A stretch of 64,000 bases of DNA, taken from positions 2,999,142 through 3,063,141 of the forward strand of contig OZ038439.1 of assembly GCA_964036275.1 (NCBI GenBank). The letters run 5' to 3'. Under the pieces are notes generated by a model. The model had not been told where the DNA came from, did no database searches, and saw only the letters and a list, made by a program, of their open reading frames with translations. How positions within the stretch are numbered: the first letter of the stretch is position 1; every line of letters starts with the position of its first letter. Source of the stretch: Litoditis marina. Taxonomy: Eukaryota > Nematoda > Chromadorea > Rhabditida > Rhabditidae. Below, one piece after another: positions 12,621 to 22,601 of the stretch. Both the position numbers and the translations under genes were made by a program.

Positions 12621-12967
12621 TTCAGCTTGCAAGGTAAATAGGGGACTTTTCAGCTAACACGTTTTAAGCTCGGACTTTTCAGCTAGTACCGTTTTAAGCT
12701 TGGACTTTTCAGCTAAAACGGATTCAGCTTGGACCATTGCGCTAGTACCGTTTTAAGCTCGGACTTTTCAGCTAACACTTATTCAGCTTGGACTTTTCAG
12801 CTAAAACTTATTCAGCTTGGACTTTTCAGCTAAAACTGATTCAGCTTGGACTTTTCAGCTAAAACTGATTCAGCTTGGACTTTTCAGCTAAAACTCATTC
12901 AGCTTGGACTTTTCAGCTAAAACTGATTCAGCTTGGACTTTTCAGCTGAAATCTATTCAGCTAAAAC
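12621..12967 (+). repeat. 29-bp tandem repeats in left terminal arm, copy 1
   Basis: About 11-12 head-to-tail units built on TTCAGCTTGGACTTTTCAGC plus TAAAACTGA. The inner units are regular at 29 bp (TTCAGCTTGG at 12782 and again at 12811). Units nearer the terminus are more diverged, with TTTTAAGCTCGG and GCTAGTACCG variants. AGCT is at the core of both halves of each unit, so each unit is itself a weak dyad of TTCAGCT motifs. Iterated subterminal motifs of this kind often bind transposase in Foldback-like elements; here that role is inferred. Confidence 0.9.
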
Positions 12968-12974
12968 AAAATTT

Positions 12975-13065
12975 TAAGAAAAAAAGTTTCATGCACGCGA
13001 CGCGACAAGAATGTCAACACAGGAACTTGGGAATGAAACTTCGGGAACAGGGGTAGTTGATGACG
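12975..13065 (+). other. Left-arm-only segment of foldback element, copy 1
   Basis: About 90 bp between the 29-bp repeats and the 110-bp repeats on the left (containing GCACGCGACGCGACAAGAAT). On the right only about 20 bp of T-rich sequence separates the two repeat types. This accounts for most of the difference in arm length. Its origin is not recognisable. Confidence 0.65.
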
Positions 13066-13353
13066 CTGATTTCGAACATGGACATAATGTTAAAGGTGGT
13101 GGAGGGCTAAAGTATCATGGTGGCCAAAACTAGTATTTTCAAACCAAACTTTCGGGAATGGGGTAATAGATCATGGGGATTACGAATATCGATACGGGGT
13201 TAAAGGTGGTGTGAAGCTAACATAATAATCTTCCAAATTCGTTTATATTGGGTCAAAATTCCAGAGAAGGGGAAGTTAACGATAGGGAACTCGAATATCC
13301 ACATGACGTTAAAGGTGACCGGCTCCAAAAAATATTTTTTTCAAATTCATTTT
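13037..13353 (+). repeat. 110-bp degenerate triplicate in inner left arm, copy 1
   Basis: Three diverged tandem units recognisable by TTAAAGGTGG-type cores at 13090, 13200 and 13309, so spaced 110 and 109 bp. Each core is preceded by a CGAATATCGATAC-like block and by GGGGTAGTTGA, GGGGTAATAGA or GGGGAAGTTAA. The third unit runs into GTGACCGGCTCC and an A/T-rich tract at the loop edge. This is a second, independent layer of tandem repetition inside the inverted arms. Confidence 0.8.
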
Positions 13354-13355
13354 TC

Positions 13356-13450
13356 TGGTAAGCTGGGGCCTCGTGTTGTGGTCGTCGAGCACCGGGCGCT
13401 AATGGTACTGCGCTGCGCATATTATATGAAAGAGAAGAAGACGAAGGAGG
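13356..13450. other. Central loop of foldback element, copy 1
   Basis: About 95 bp with no clear partner on either arm. It contains the G+C-richer stretch GGGGCCTCGTGTTGTGG followed by CGTCGAGCACCGGGCGC, and a purine-rich stretch GAAAGAGAAGAAGACGAAGG. It is the only unpaired core and is too short to hold a gene. The equivalent loop of copy 2 is 18542-18636. Confidence 0.7.
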
Positions 13451-13716
13451 GAAAAAACTGAATTCGGAAAAATATTTTTTGAGTCCGGTCACCTTTAACG
13501 TCATGTCGATATTCGAGTTCCCTATCGTCAACTACCCCTTCTCTGGAGGTTTTGATTTATACGTTAGCTCCCACCACTTTTAACCCCGTATCGATATTCG
13601 TAATCCCCATGATCGATTACCCCATTCCCGAAAGTTTGGTCCGAAAATACTAGTTTTGGCCACCATGATACTTTAGCCCCCCACCACCTTTAACATTATG
13701 TCCATGTTCGAAATCA
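13451..13716 (-). repeat. 110-bp degenerate triplicate in inner right arm, copy 1
   Basis: Inverted partner of the left triplicate. The TTTAAC cores lie near 13495, 13580 and 13690, so spacing is 85 and 110 bp. About 25 bp is therefore missing between two units relative to the left arm. The match to the left arm is clear but imperfect, for instance GGTCACCTTTAACGTCATGT against the reverse complement at 13301-13320. Confidence 0.8.
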
Positions 13717-13735
13717 TTTTTTTTCGGAACATTTG

Positions 13736-14110
13736 TTTTAGCTGAATAGATTTTAGCTGAAAAGTCCAAGCTAAATGAGTTTTAGCTGAAAAGTACAAGC
13801 TGAATAAGTTTTAGCTGAAAAGTCCAAGCTGAATAAGTTTTAGCTGAAAAGTCCAAGCTGAATCAGTTTTAGCTGAAAGGTCCAAGCTGAATAAGTTTTA
13901 GCTGAAAGGTCCAAGCTGAATAAGTTTTAGCTGAAAAGTCCAAGCTGAATAAGTTTTAGCTGAAAAGTCCAAGCTGAATCAGTTTTAGCTGAAAAGTCCA
14001 AGCTTAAAACGGTACTAGCGCAATGGTCCAAGCTGAATCCGTTTTAGCTGAAAAGTCCGAGCTTAAAACGTGTTAGCTGAAAAGTCCCCTATTTACCTCG
14101 CAAGCTGAAT
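13736..14110 (-). repeat. 29-bp tandem repeats in right terminal arm, copy 1
   Basis: Inverted counterpart of the left-arm repeats, read here as TTTTAGCTGAAAAGTCCAAG plus CTGAATAAG. About 11 units are present. Two consecutive units carry AAGGTCC and one carries AAGTACAAG. The regular inner units number about eight, against six or seven in the left arm, so repeat number has drifted between arms. Confidence 0.9.
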
Positions 14111-14137
14111 AATTTTTAGCTGAATCGTCGCCCACTC

Positions 14138-14144
14138 AGTTTGT
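14138..14144 (+). other. Target-site duplication, right, copy 1
   Basis: Second copy of AGTTTGT, after which the satellite monomer resumes with GTGAATGGG exactly where it was broken on the left. Confidence 0.85.
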
Positions 14145-16202
14145 GTGAATGGGAAGATTAAAGTTTGTGATAACCCAAGCGCATCGGACCGGCTACACTT
14201 ATTCAATATCAATCTTCGGTTATATAGGTGGCCTTCTGCTAGCGCCGTACTTAGTATGGGAGAATATTGTTTGTCCAGCATCTGAAACACTTTTGTTAAA
14301 ATGTTTTATTTCGCAATGTAGGTCAAAGGTACAACTACGTCAGTATTCCCGCACAAGTTCTATTGAACTTTCGCGTATTTTAAATTGAACACAATTTACG
14401 AAACCACAAGTAAAACACAAAAACAAAATGTAGGCAGTCAAGTTTGTGTGAATGGGAAGATTAAAGTTTGTGATAACCCAAGCGCATCGGACCGGCTACA
14501 CTTATTCAATATCAATCTTCGGTTATATAGGTGGCCTTCTGCTAGCGCCGTACTTAGTATGGGAGAATATTGTTTGTCCAGCATCTGAAACACTTTTGTT
14601 AAAATGTTTTATTTCGCAAGGTAGGTCAAAGGTACAACTACGTCAGTATTCCCGCACAAGTTCTATTGAACTTTCGCGTATTTTAAATTGAACACAATTT
14701 ACGAAACCACAAGTAAAACACAAAAACAAAATGTAGGCAGTCAAGTTTGTGTGAATGGGAAGATTAAAGTTTATGATAACCCAAGCGCATCGGACCGGCT
14801 ACACTTATTCAATATCAATCTTCGGTTATATAGGTGGCCTTCTGCTAGCGCCGTACTTAGTATGGGAGAATATTGTTTGTCCAGCATCTGAAACACTTTT
14901 GTTAAAATGTTTTATTTCGCAATGTAGGTCAAAGGTACAACTACGTCAGTATTCCCGCACAAGTTCTATTGAACTTTCGCGTATTTTAAATTGAACACAA
15001 TTTACGAAACCACAAGTAAAACACAAAAACAAAATGTAGGCAGTCAAGTTTGTGTGAATGGGAAGATTAAAGTTTGTGATAACCCAAGCGCATCGGACCG
15101 GCTACACTTATTCAATATCAATCTTCGGTTATATAGGTGGCCTTCTGCTAGCGCCGTACTTAGTATGGGAGAATATTGTTTGTCCAGCATCTGAAACACT
15201 TTTGTTAAAATGTTTCATTTCGCAATGTAGGTCAAAGGTACAACTACGTCAGTATTCCCGCACAAGTTCTATTGAACTTTCGCGTATTTTAAATTGAACA
15301 CAATTTACGAAACCACAAGTAAAACACAAAAACAAAATGTAGGCAGTCAAGTTTGTGTGAATGGGAAGATTAAAGTTTGTGATAACCCAAGCGCATCGGA
15401 CCGGCTACACTTATTCAATATCAATCTTCGGTTATATAGGTGGCCTTCTGCTAGCGCCGTACTTAGTATGGGAGAATATTGTTTGTCCAGCATCTGAAAC
15501 ACTTTTGTTAAAATGTTTTATTTCGCAATGTAGGTCAAAGGTACAACTACGTCAGTATTCCAGCACAAGTTCTATTGAACTTTCGCGTATTTTAAATTGA
15601 ACACAATTTACGAAACCACAAGTAAAACACAAAAACAAAATGTAGGCAGTCAAGTTTGTGTGAATGGGAAGATTAAAGTTTGTGATAACCCAAGCGCATC
15701 GGACCGGCTACACTTATTCAATATCAATCTTCGGTTATATAGGTGGCCTTCTGCTAGCGCCGTACTTAGTATGGGAGAATATTGTTTGTCCAGCATCTGA
15801 AACACTTTTGTTAAAATGTTTTATTTCGCAATGTAGGTCAAAGGTACAACTACGTCAGTATTCCCGCACAAGTTCTATTGAACTTTCGCGTATTTTAAAT
15901 TGAACACAATTTACGAAACCACAAGTAAAACACAAAAACAAAATGTAGGCAGTCAAGTTTGTGTGAATGGGAAGATTAAAGTTTGTGATAACCCAAGCGC
16001 ATCGGACCGGCTACACTTATTCAATATCAATCTTCGGTTATATAGGTGGCCTTCTGCTAGCGCCGTACTTAGTATGGGAGAATATTGTTTGTCCAGCATC
16101 TGAAACACTTTTGTTAAAATGTTTTATTTCGCAATGTAGGTCAAAGGTACAACTACGTCAGTATTCCCGCACAAGTTCTATTGAACTTTCGCGTATTTTA
16201 AA

Positions 16203-16505
16203 TTGAACAGAATTTACGAAACCACAAGTAAAACACAAAAACAAAATGTGGGCAGTCAAGTTTGTCTGAATGGGAAGATTAAAGTTTGTGATAATCCAAG
16301 CGCATCGGACCGGCTACACTTATTCAATATCAATCTTCGGTTATATAGGTGGCCTTCTGCTAGCGCCGTACTTAGTATGGGAGAATATTGTTTGTCCAGC
16401 ATCTGAAACACTTTTGTTAAAATGTTTTATTTCGCAATGTAGGTCAAAGGTACAACTACGTCAGTATTCCAGCACAAGTTCTATTGAACTTTCGCGTATT
16501 TTAAA
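16203..16505 (+). repeat. Chimeric satellite monomer at an exchange point
   Basis: Its first half carries AACAGAATTT, GTGGGCAG, GTCTGAATG and GATAATCC, as in the monomers at 11924 and 17110. Its second half carries CCAGCAC (near 16468), as in the monomers at 11015 and 15294, and lacks the TTTCATTTC that completes the 11924 and 17110 types. The markers bracket a crossover or conversion end between about 16295 and 16468. Confidence 0.75.
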
Positions 16506-17771
16506 TTGAACACAATTTACGAAACCACAAGTAAAACACAAAAACAAAATGTAGGCAGTCAAGTTTGTGTGAATGGGAAGATTAAAGTTTGTGATAACCC
16601 AAGCGCATCGGACCGGCTACACTTATTCAATATCAATCTTCGGTTATATAGGTGGCCTTCTGCGCGCCGTACTTAGTATGGGAGAATATTGTTTGTCCAG
16701 CATCTGAAACACTTTTGTTAAAATGTTTTATTTCGCAATGTAGGTCAAAGGTACAACTACGTCAGTATTCCCGCACAAGTTCTATTGAACTTTCGCGTAT
16801 TTTAAATTGAACACAATTTACGAAACCACAAGTAAAACACAAAAACAAAATGTAGGCAGTCAAGTTTGTGTGAATGGGAAGATTAAAGTTTGTGATAACC
16901 CAAGCGCATCGGACCGGCTACACTTATTCAATATCAATCTTCGGTTATATAGGTGGCCTTCTGCTAGCGCCGTACTTAGTATGGGAGAATATTGTTTGTC
17001 CAGCATCTGAAACACTTTTGTTAAAATGTTTTATTTCGCAATGTAGGTCAAAGGTACAACTACGTCAGTATTCCCGCACAAGTTCTATTGAACTTTCGCG
17101 TATTTTAAATTGAACAGAATTTACGAAACCACAAGTAAAACACAAAAACAAAATGTGGGCAGTCAAGTTTGTCTGAATGGGAAGATTAAAGTTTGTGATA
17201 ATCCAAGCGCATCGGACCGGCTACACTTATTCAATATCAATCTTCGGTTATATAGGTGGCCTTCTGCTAGCGCCGTACTTAGTATGGGAGAATATTGTTT
17301 GTCCAGCATCTGAAACACTTTTGTTAAAATGTTTCATTTCGCAATGTAGGTCAAAGGTACAACTACGTCAGTATTCCCGCACAAGTTCTATTGAACTTTC
17401 GCGTATTTTAAATTGAACACAATTTACGAAACCACAAGTAAAACACAAAAACAAAATGTAGGCAGTCAAGTTTGTGTGAATGGGAAGATTAAAGTTTGTG
17501 ATAACCCAAGCGCATCGGACCGGCTACACTTATTCAATATCAATCTTCGGTTATATAGGTGGCCTTCTGCTAGCGCCGTACTTAGTATGGGAGAATATTG
17601 TTTGTCCAGCATCTGAAACACTTTTGTTAAAATGTTTTATTTCGCAATGTAGGTCAAAGGTACAACTACGTCAGTATTCCCGCACAAGTTCTATTGAACT
17701 TTCGCGTATTTTAAATTGAACACAATTTACGAAACCACAAGTAAAACACAAAAACAAAATGTAGGCAGTCA

Positions 17772-17778
17772 AGTTTGT
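17772..17778 (+). other. Target-site duplication, left, copy 2
   Basis: AGTTTGT preceding foldback copy 2; same monomer position as for copy 1. Confidence 0.85.
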
Positions 17779-17806
17779 GAGTGGGCGACGATTCAGCTAA
17801 AACCGA

Positions 17807-18153
17807 TTCAGCTTGCAAGGTAAATAGGGGACTTTTCAGCTAACACGTTTTAAGCTCGGACTTTTCAGCTAGTACCGTTTTAAGCTTGGACTTTTCAGCT
17901 AAAACGGATTCAGCTTGGACCATTGCGCTAGTACCGTTTTAAGCTCGGACTTTTCAGCTAACACTTATTCAGCTTGGACTTTTCAGCTAAAACTTATTCA
18001 GCTTGGACTTTTCAGCTAAAACTGATTCAGCTTGGACTTTTCAGCTAAAACTGATTCAGCTTGGACTTTTCAGCTAAAACTCATTCAGCTTGGACTTTTC
18101 AGCTAAAACTGATTCAGCTTGGACTTTTCAGCTGAAATCTATTCAGCTAAAAC
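17807..18153 (+). repeat. 29-bp tandem repeats in left terminal arm, copy 2
   Basis: Same unit order and variants as in copy 1, shifted by 5186 bp; I see no difference. Confidence 0.88.
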
Positions 18154-18222
18154 AAAATTTTAAGAAAAAAAGTTTCATGCACGCGACGCGACAAGAATGT
18201 CAACACAGGAACTTGGGAATGA

Positions 18223-18539
18223 AACTTCGGGAACAGGGGTAGTTGATGACGCTGATTTCGAACATGGACATAATGTTAAAGGTGGTGGAGGGCTAAAGTA
18301 TCATGGTGGCCAAAACTAGTATTTTCAAACCAAACTTTCGGGAATGGGGTAATAGATCATGGGGATTACGAATATCGATACGGGGTTAAAGGTGGTGTGA
18401 AGCTAACATAATAATCTTCCAAATTCGTTTATATTGGGTCAAAATTCCAGAGAAGGGGAAGTTAACGATAGGGAACTCGAATATCCACATGACGTTAAAG
18501 GTGACCGGCTCCAAAAAATATTTTTTTCAAATTCATTTT
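18223..18539 (+). repeat. 110-bp degenerate triplicate, inner left arm, copy 2
   Basis: Duplicate of the copy 1 triplicate at a constant offset of 5186 bp. Confidence 0.78.
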
Positions 18540-18636
18540 TCTGGTAAGCTGGGGCCTCGTGTTGTGGTCGTCGAGCACCGGGCGCTAATGGTACTGCGCT
18601 GCGCATATTATATGAAAGAGAAGAAGACGAAGGAGG

Positions 18637-18902
18637 GAAAAAACTGAATTCGGAAAAATATTTTTTGAGTCCGGTCACCTTTAACGTCATGTCGATATTC
18701 GAGTTCCCTATCGTCAACTACCCCTTCTCTGGAGGTTTTGATTTATACGTTAGCTCCCACCACTTTTAACCCCGTATCGATATTCGTAATCCCCATGATC
18801 GATTACCCCATTCCCGAAAGTTTGGTCCGAAAATACTAGTTTTGGCCACCATGATACTTTAGCCCCCCACCACCTTTAACATTATGTCCATGTTCGAAAT
18901 CA
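18637..18902 (-). repeat. 110-bp degenerate triplicate, inner right arm, copy 2
   Basis: Duplicate of the copy 1 right-hand triplicate. The one substitution between element copies (18903) lies just past its outer edge. Confidence 0.78.
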
Positions 18903-18921
18903 ATTTTTTTCGGAACATTTG

Positions 18922-19296
18922 TTTTAGCTGAATAGATTTTAGCTGAAAAGTCCAAGCTAAATGAGTTTTAGCTGAAAAGTACAAGCTGAATAAGTTTTAG
19001 CTGAAAAGTCCAAGCTGAATAAGTTTTAGCTGAAAAGTCCAAGCTGAATCAGTTTTAGCTGAAAGGTCCAAGCTGAATAAGTTTTAGCTGAAAGGTCCAA
19101 GCTGAATAAGTTTTAGCTGAAAAGTCCAAGCTGAATAAGTTTTAGCTGAAAAGTCCAAGCTGAATCAGTTTTAGCTGAAAAGTCCAAGCTTAAAACGGTA
19201 CTAGCGCAATGGTCCAAGCTGAATCCGTTTTAGCTGAAAAGTCCGAGCTTAAAACGTGTTAGCTGAAAAGTCCCCTATTTACCTCGCAAGCTGAAT
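18922..19296 (-). repeat. 29-bp tandem repeats in right terminal arm, copy 2
   Basis: Same as copy 1, including the AAGGTCC pair and the AAGTACAAG unit. Confidence 0.88.
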
Positions 19297-19323
19297 AATT
19301 TTTAGCTGAATCGTCGCCCACTC

Positions 19324-19330
19324 AGTTTGT
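19324..19330 (+). other. Target-site duplication, right, copy 2
   Basis: AGTTTGT following foldback copy 2, continuing as satellite. Its identity to the copy 1 junction supports duplication of the whole inserted segment. Confidence 0.85.
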
Positions 19331-20782
19331 GTGAATGGGAAGATTAAAGTTTGTGATAACCCAAGCGCATCGGACCGGCTACACTTATTCAATATCAATC
19401 TTCGGTTATATAGGTGGCCTTCTGCTAGCGCCGTACTTAGTATGGGAGAATATTGTTTGTCCAGCATCTGAAACACTTTTGTTAAAATGTTTTATTTCGC
19501 AATGTAGGTCAAAGGTACAACTACGTCAGTATTCCCGCACAAGTTCTATTGAACTTTCGCGTATTTTAAATTGAACACAATTTACGAAACCACAAGTAAA
19601 ACACAAAAACAAAATGTAGGCAGTCAAGTTTGTGTGAATGGGAAGATTAAAGTTTGTGATAACCCAAGCGCATCGGACCGGCTACACTTATTCAATATCA
19701 ATCTTCGGTTATATAGGTGGCCTTCTGCTAGCGCCGTACTTAGTATGGGAGAATATTGTTTGTCCAGCATCTGAAACACTTTTGTTAAAATGTTTTATTT
19801 CGCAAGGTAGGTCAAAGGTACAACTACGTCAGTATTCCCGCACAAGTTCTATTGAACTTTCGCGTATTTTAAATTGAACACAATTTACGAAACCACAAGT
19901 AAAACACAAAAACAAAATGTAGGCAGTCAAGTTTGTGTGAATGGGAAGATTAAAGTTTGTGATAACCCAAGCGCATCGGACCGGCTACACTTATTCAATA
20001 TCAATCTTCGGTTATATAGGTGGCCTTCTGCTAGCGCCGTACTTAGTATGGGAGAATATTGTTTGTCCAGCATCTGAAACACTTTTGTTAAAATGTTTTA
20101 TTTCGCAATGTAGGTCAAAGGTACAACTACGTCAGTATTCCCGCACAAGTTCTATTGAACTTTCGCGTATTTTAAATTGAACACAATTTACGAAACCACA
20201 AGTAAAACACAAAAACAAAATGTAGGCAGTCAAGTTTGTGTGAATGGGAAGATTAAAGTTTGTGATAACACAAGCGCATCGGACCGGCTACACTTATTCA
20301 ATATCAATCTTCGGTTATATAGGTGGCCTTCTGCTAGCGCCGTACTTAGTTTGGGAGAATATTGTTTGTCCAGCATCTGAAACACTTTTGTTAAAATGTT
20401 TTATTTCGCAATGTAGGTCAAAGGTACAACTACGTCAGTATTCCCGCACAAGTTCTATTGAACTTTCGCGTATTTTAAATTGAACACAATTTACGAAACC
20501 ACAAGTAAAACACAAAAACAAAATGTAGGCAGTCAAGTTTGTGTGAATGGGAAGATTAAAGTTTGTGATAACCCAAGCGCATCGGACCGGCTACACTTAT
20601 TCAATATCAATCTTCGGTTATATAGGTGGCCTTCTGCTAGCGCCGTACTTAGTATGGGAGAATATTGTTTGTCCAGCATCTGAAACACTTTTGTTAAAAT
20701 GTTTTATTTCGCAATCTAGGTCAAAGGTACAACTACGTCAGTATTCCCGCACAAGTTCTATTGAACTTTCGCGTGTTTTAAA

Positions 20783-21994
20783 TTGAACACAATTTACGAA
20801 ACCACAAGTAAAACACAAAAACAAAATGTAGGCAGTCAAGTTTGTGTGAATGGGAAGATTAAAGTTTGTGATAACCCAAGCGCATCGGACCGGCTACACT
20901 TATTCAATATCAATCTTCGGTTATATAGGTGGCCTTCTGCTAGCGCTGTACTTAGTATGGGAGAATGTTGTTTGTCCAGCATCTGAAACACTTTTGTTAA
21001 AATGTTTTATTTCGCAATGTAGGTCAAAGGTACAACTACGTCAGTATTCTCGCACAAGTTCTATTGAACTTTCGCTTATTTTAAATTGAACACAAATTAC
21101 GAAACCACAAGTAAAACACAAAAACAAAATGTGGACAGTCAAGTTTGTCTGAATGGGAAGATTAAAGTTTGTGATAATCCAAGCGCATCGGACCGGCTAC
21201 ACTTATTCAATATAAATCTTCGGTTATATAGGTGGCCTTCTGCTAGCGCCGTACTTAGTATGGGAGAATATTGTTTGTCCAGCATCTGTAACACTTTTGT
21301 TAAAATGTTTTATTTCGCAATGTAGGTCAAAGGTACAACTACGTCAGTATTCCCGCACAAGTTCTATTGAACTTTCGCGTATTTTAAATTGAACACAATT
21401 TACGAAACCACAAGTAAAACACAAAAACAAAATGTAGGCAGTCAAGTTTGTGTGAATGGGAAGATTAAAGTTTGTGATAACCCAAGCGCATCGGACCGGC
21501 TACACTTATTCAATATCAATCTTCGGTTATATAGGTGGCCTTCTGCTGCCGCCGTACTTAGTATGGGAGAATGTTGTTTGTCCAGCATCTGAAACACTTT
21601 TGTTAAAATGTTTTATTTCGCAATGTAGGTCAAAGGTACAACTACGTCAGTATTCCCGCACAAGTTCTATTGAACTTTCGCTTATTTTAAATTGAACACA
21701 AATTACGAAACCACAAGTAAAACACAAAAACAAAATGTGGACAGTCAAGTTTGTCTGAATGGGAAGATTAAAGTTTGTGATAATCCAAGCGCATCGGACC
21801 GGCTACACTTATTCAATATAAATCTTCGGTTATATAGGTGGCCTTCTGCTAGCGCCGTACTTAGTATGGGAGAATATTGTTTGTCCAGCATCTGTAACAC
21901 TTTTGTTAAAATGTTTTATTTCGCAATGTAGGTCAAAGGTACAACTACGTCAGTATTCCCGCACAAGTGCTATTGAACTTTCGCGTATTTTAAA
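20783..21994 (+). repeat. Dimer higher-order repeat (606-bp offset)
   Basis: Monomers with GAGAATGTTG and TTTCGCTTATT (20783, 21389) alternate with monomers carrying CACAAATTACG, GTGGACAG, AATATAAATC and CATCTGTAAC (21086, 21692). Private differences include GCTCTGTACT-type change near 20947 and CTGCTGCCGCC near 21546. Confidence 0.82.
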
Positions 21995-22601
21995 TTGAAC
22001 ACAATTTACGAAACCACAAGTAAAACACAAAAACAAAATGTAGGCAGTCAAGTTTGTGTGACTGGGAAGATTAAAGTTTGTGATAACCCAAGCGCATCGG
22101 ACCGGCTACCCTTATTCAATATCAATCTTCGGTTATATAGGTGGCCTTCTGCTAGCGCCGTACTTAGTATGGGAGAATATTGTTTGTCCAGCATCTGAAA
22201 CACTTTTGTTAAAATGTTTTATTTCGCAAGGTAGGTCAAAGGTACAACTACGTCAGTATTCCCGCACAAGTTCTATTGAACTTTCGCGTATTTTAAATTG
22301 AACACAATTTACGAAACCACAAGAAAAAACACAAAAACAAAATGTAGGCAGTCAAGTTTGTGTGAATGGGAAGATTAAAGTTTGTGATAACCCAAGCGCA
22401 TCGGACCGGCTACACTTATTCAATATCAATCTTCGGTTATATAGGTGGCCTTCTGCTAGCGCCGTACTTAGTATGGGAGAATATTGTTTGTCCAGCATCT
22501 GAAACACTTTTGTTAAAATGCTTCATTTCGCAATGTAGGTCAAAGGTACAACTACGTCAGTATTCCCGCACAAGTTCTATTGAACTTTCGCGTATTTTAA
22601 A

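Larger units (their letters stand above)
12593..14137. mobile_element. Foldback-type inverted-repeat DNA transposon, non-autonomous, copy 1
   Basis: A 1545-bp insertion that interrupts a satellite monomer. The ends are inverted copies of one another: it begins GAGTGGGCGACGATTCAGCT and ends with the reverse complement. Satellite sequence AGTTTGT flanks both sides and occurs once in an uninterrupted monomer, as expected of a target-site duplication. Almost all of the element folds on itself. A left arm of about 760 bp pairs with a right arm of about 690 bp around a loop of roughly 95 bp. The outer arms are 29-bp tandem repeats; the inner arms are degenerate 110-bp repeats. It has no transposase-like frame; the longest open frame (92 codons, minus strand, across the loop) looks like chance. 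The architecture resembles Foldback elements of animals, but the superfamily cannot be assigned by eye. The 7- or 8-bp duplication would also allow a hAT- or P-like transposase. Confidence 0.93.
14138..17778 (+). repeat. 303-bp satellite array, block 2 (between the two foldback copies)
   Basis: Same 303-bp monomer in the same orientation, with starts from 14385 to 17716. There are 11 complete monomers, a 247-bp partial at the left that resumes the monomer broken at 12592, and a 63-bp partial at the right. One monomer lacks TA at about 16663 (TCTGCGCGCC for TCTGCTAGCGCC). The order of marked monomers repeats that of block 1 just before the element: TTTATGATAA at 14773 (as at 10191), TTTCATTTC near 15210 (as near 10934), CCAGCAC near 15560 (as near 11282), and AACAGAATTT at 16203 and 17110 (as at 11924). 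This shows block 2 is largely a duplicate of 10.1-12.6 kb. Confidence 0.97.
17779..19323. mobile_element. Foldback-type inverted-repeat DNA transposon, non-autonomous, copy 2
   Basis: The same 1545-bp element 5186 bp downstream of copy 1, in the same orientation, at the same monomer position and with the same AGTTTGT flanks. By eye the two copies differ at one base: T at 13717 against A at 18903, beside the T-run where the inner arm ends. The shared target site and the satellite context (an AACAGAATTT monomer two units upstream, a GCAAGGTAGG monomer just downstream) show that this is a segmental duplicate of copy 1 made during array amplification and not a second insertion. Confidence 0.93.
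10106..19877 (+). repeat. Large tandem duplication carrying the foldback element
   Basis: Two versions of one segment lie side by side. The first starts at the TTTATGATAA monomer (10106) and runs through the element to the GCAAGGTAGG monomer (14385-14687). The second starts with another TTTATGATAA monomer (14688) and runs through element copy 2 to another GCAAGGTAGG monomer (19571-19873). The satellite offset is 4582 bp at the left marker but 5186 bp at the element, because copy 2 lost one monomer near its start, gained three through a later exchange and lost 2 bp. Confidence 0.8.

Noticed and set aside
12621..12967. CRISPR-like or iteron origin reading of the 29-bp repeats
   Set aside because: Units abut without spacers, exist as inverted sets at both ends of an element with target-site duplications, and lie in eukaryotic-type satellite. 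Transposon subterminal repeats explain them.
13253..13531. 92-codon minus-strand open frame across the foldback loop (also at 18439-18717)
   Set aside because: It reads through inverted repeat arms and the loop, has a serine-rich low-complexity composition and no recognisable domain, and is duplicated only because the element is duplicated.
14093..14290. 65-codon minus-strand frame spanning the right end of the element (also 19279-19476 and a related one at 49870-50067)
   Set aside because: Chance frame joining satellite to transposon end, or satellite alone; no coding features.
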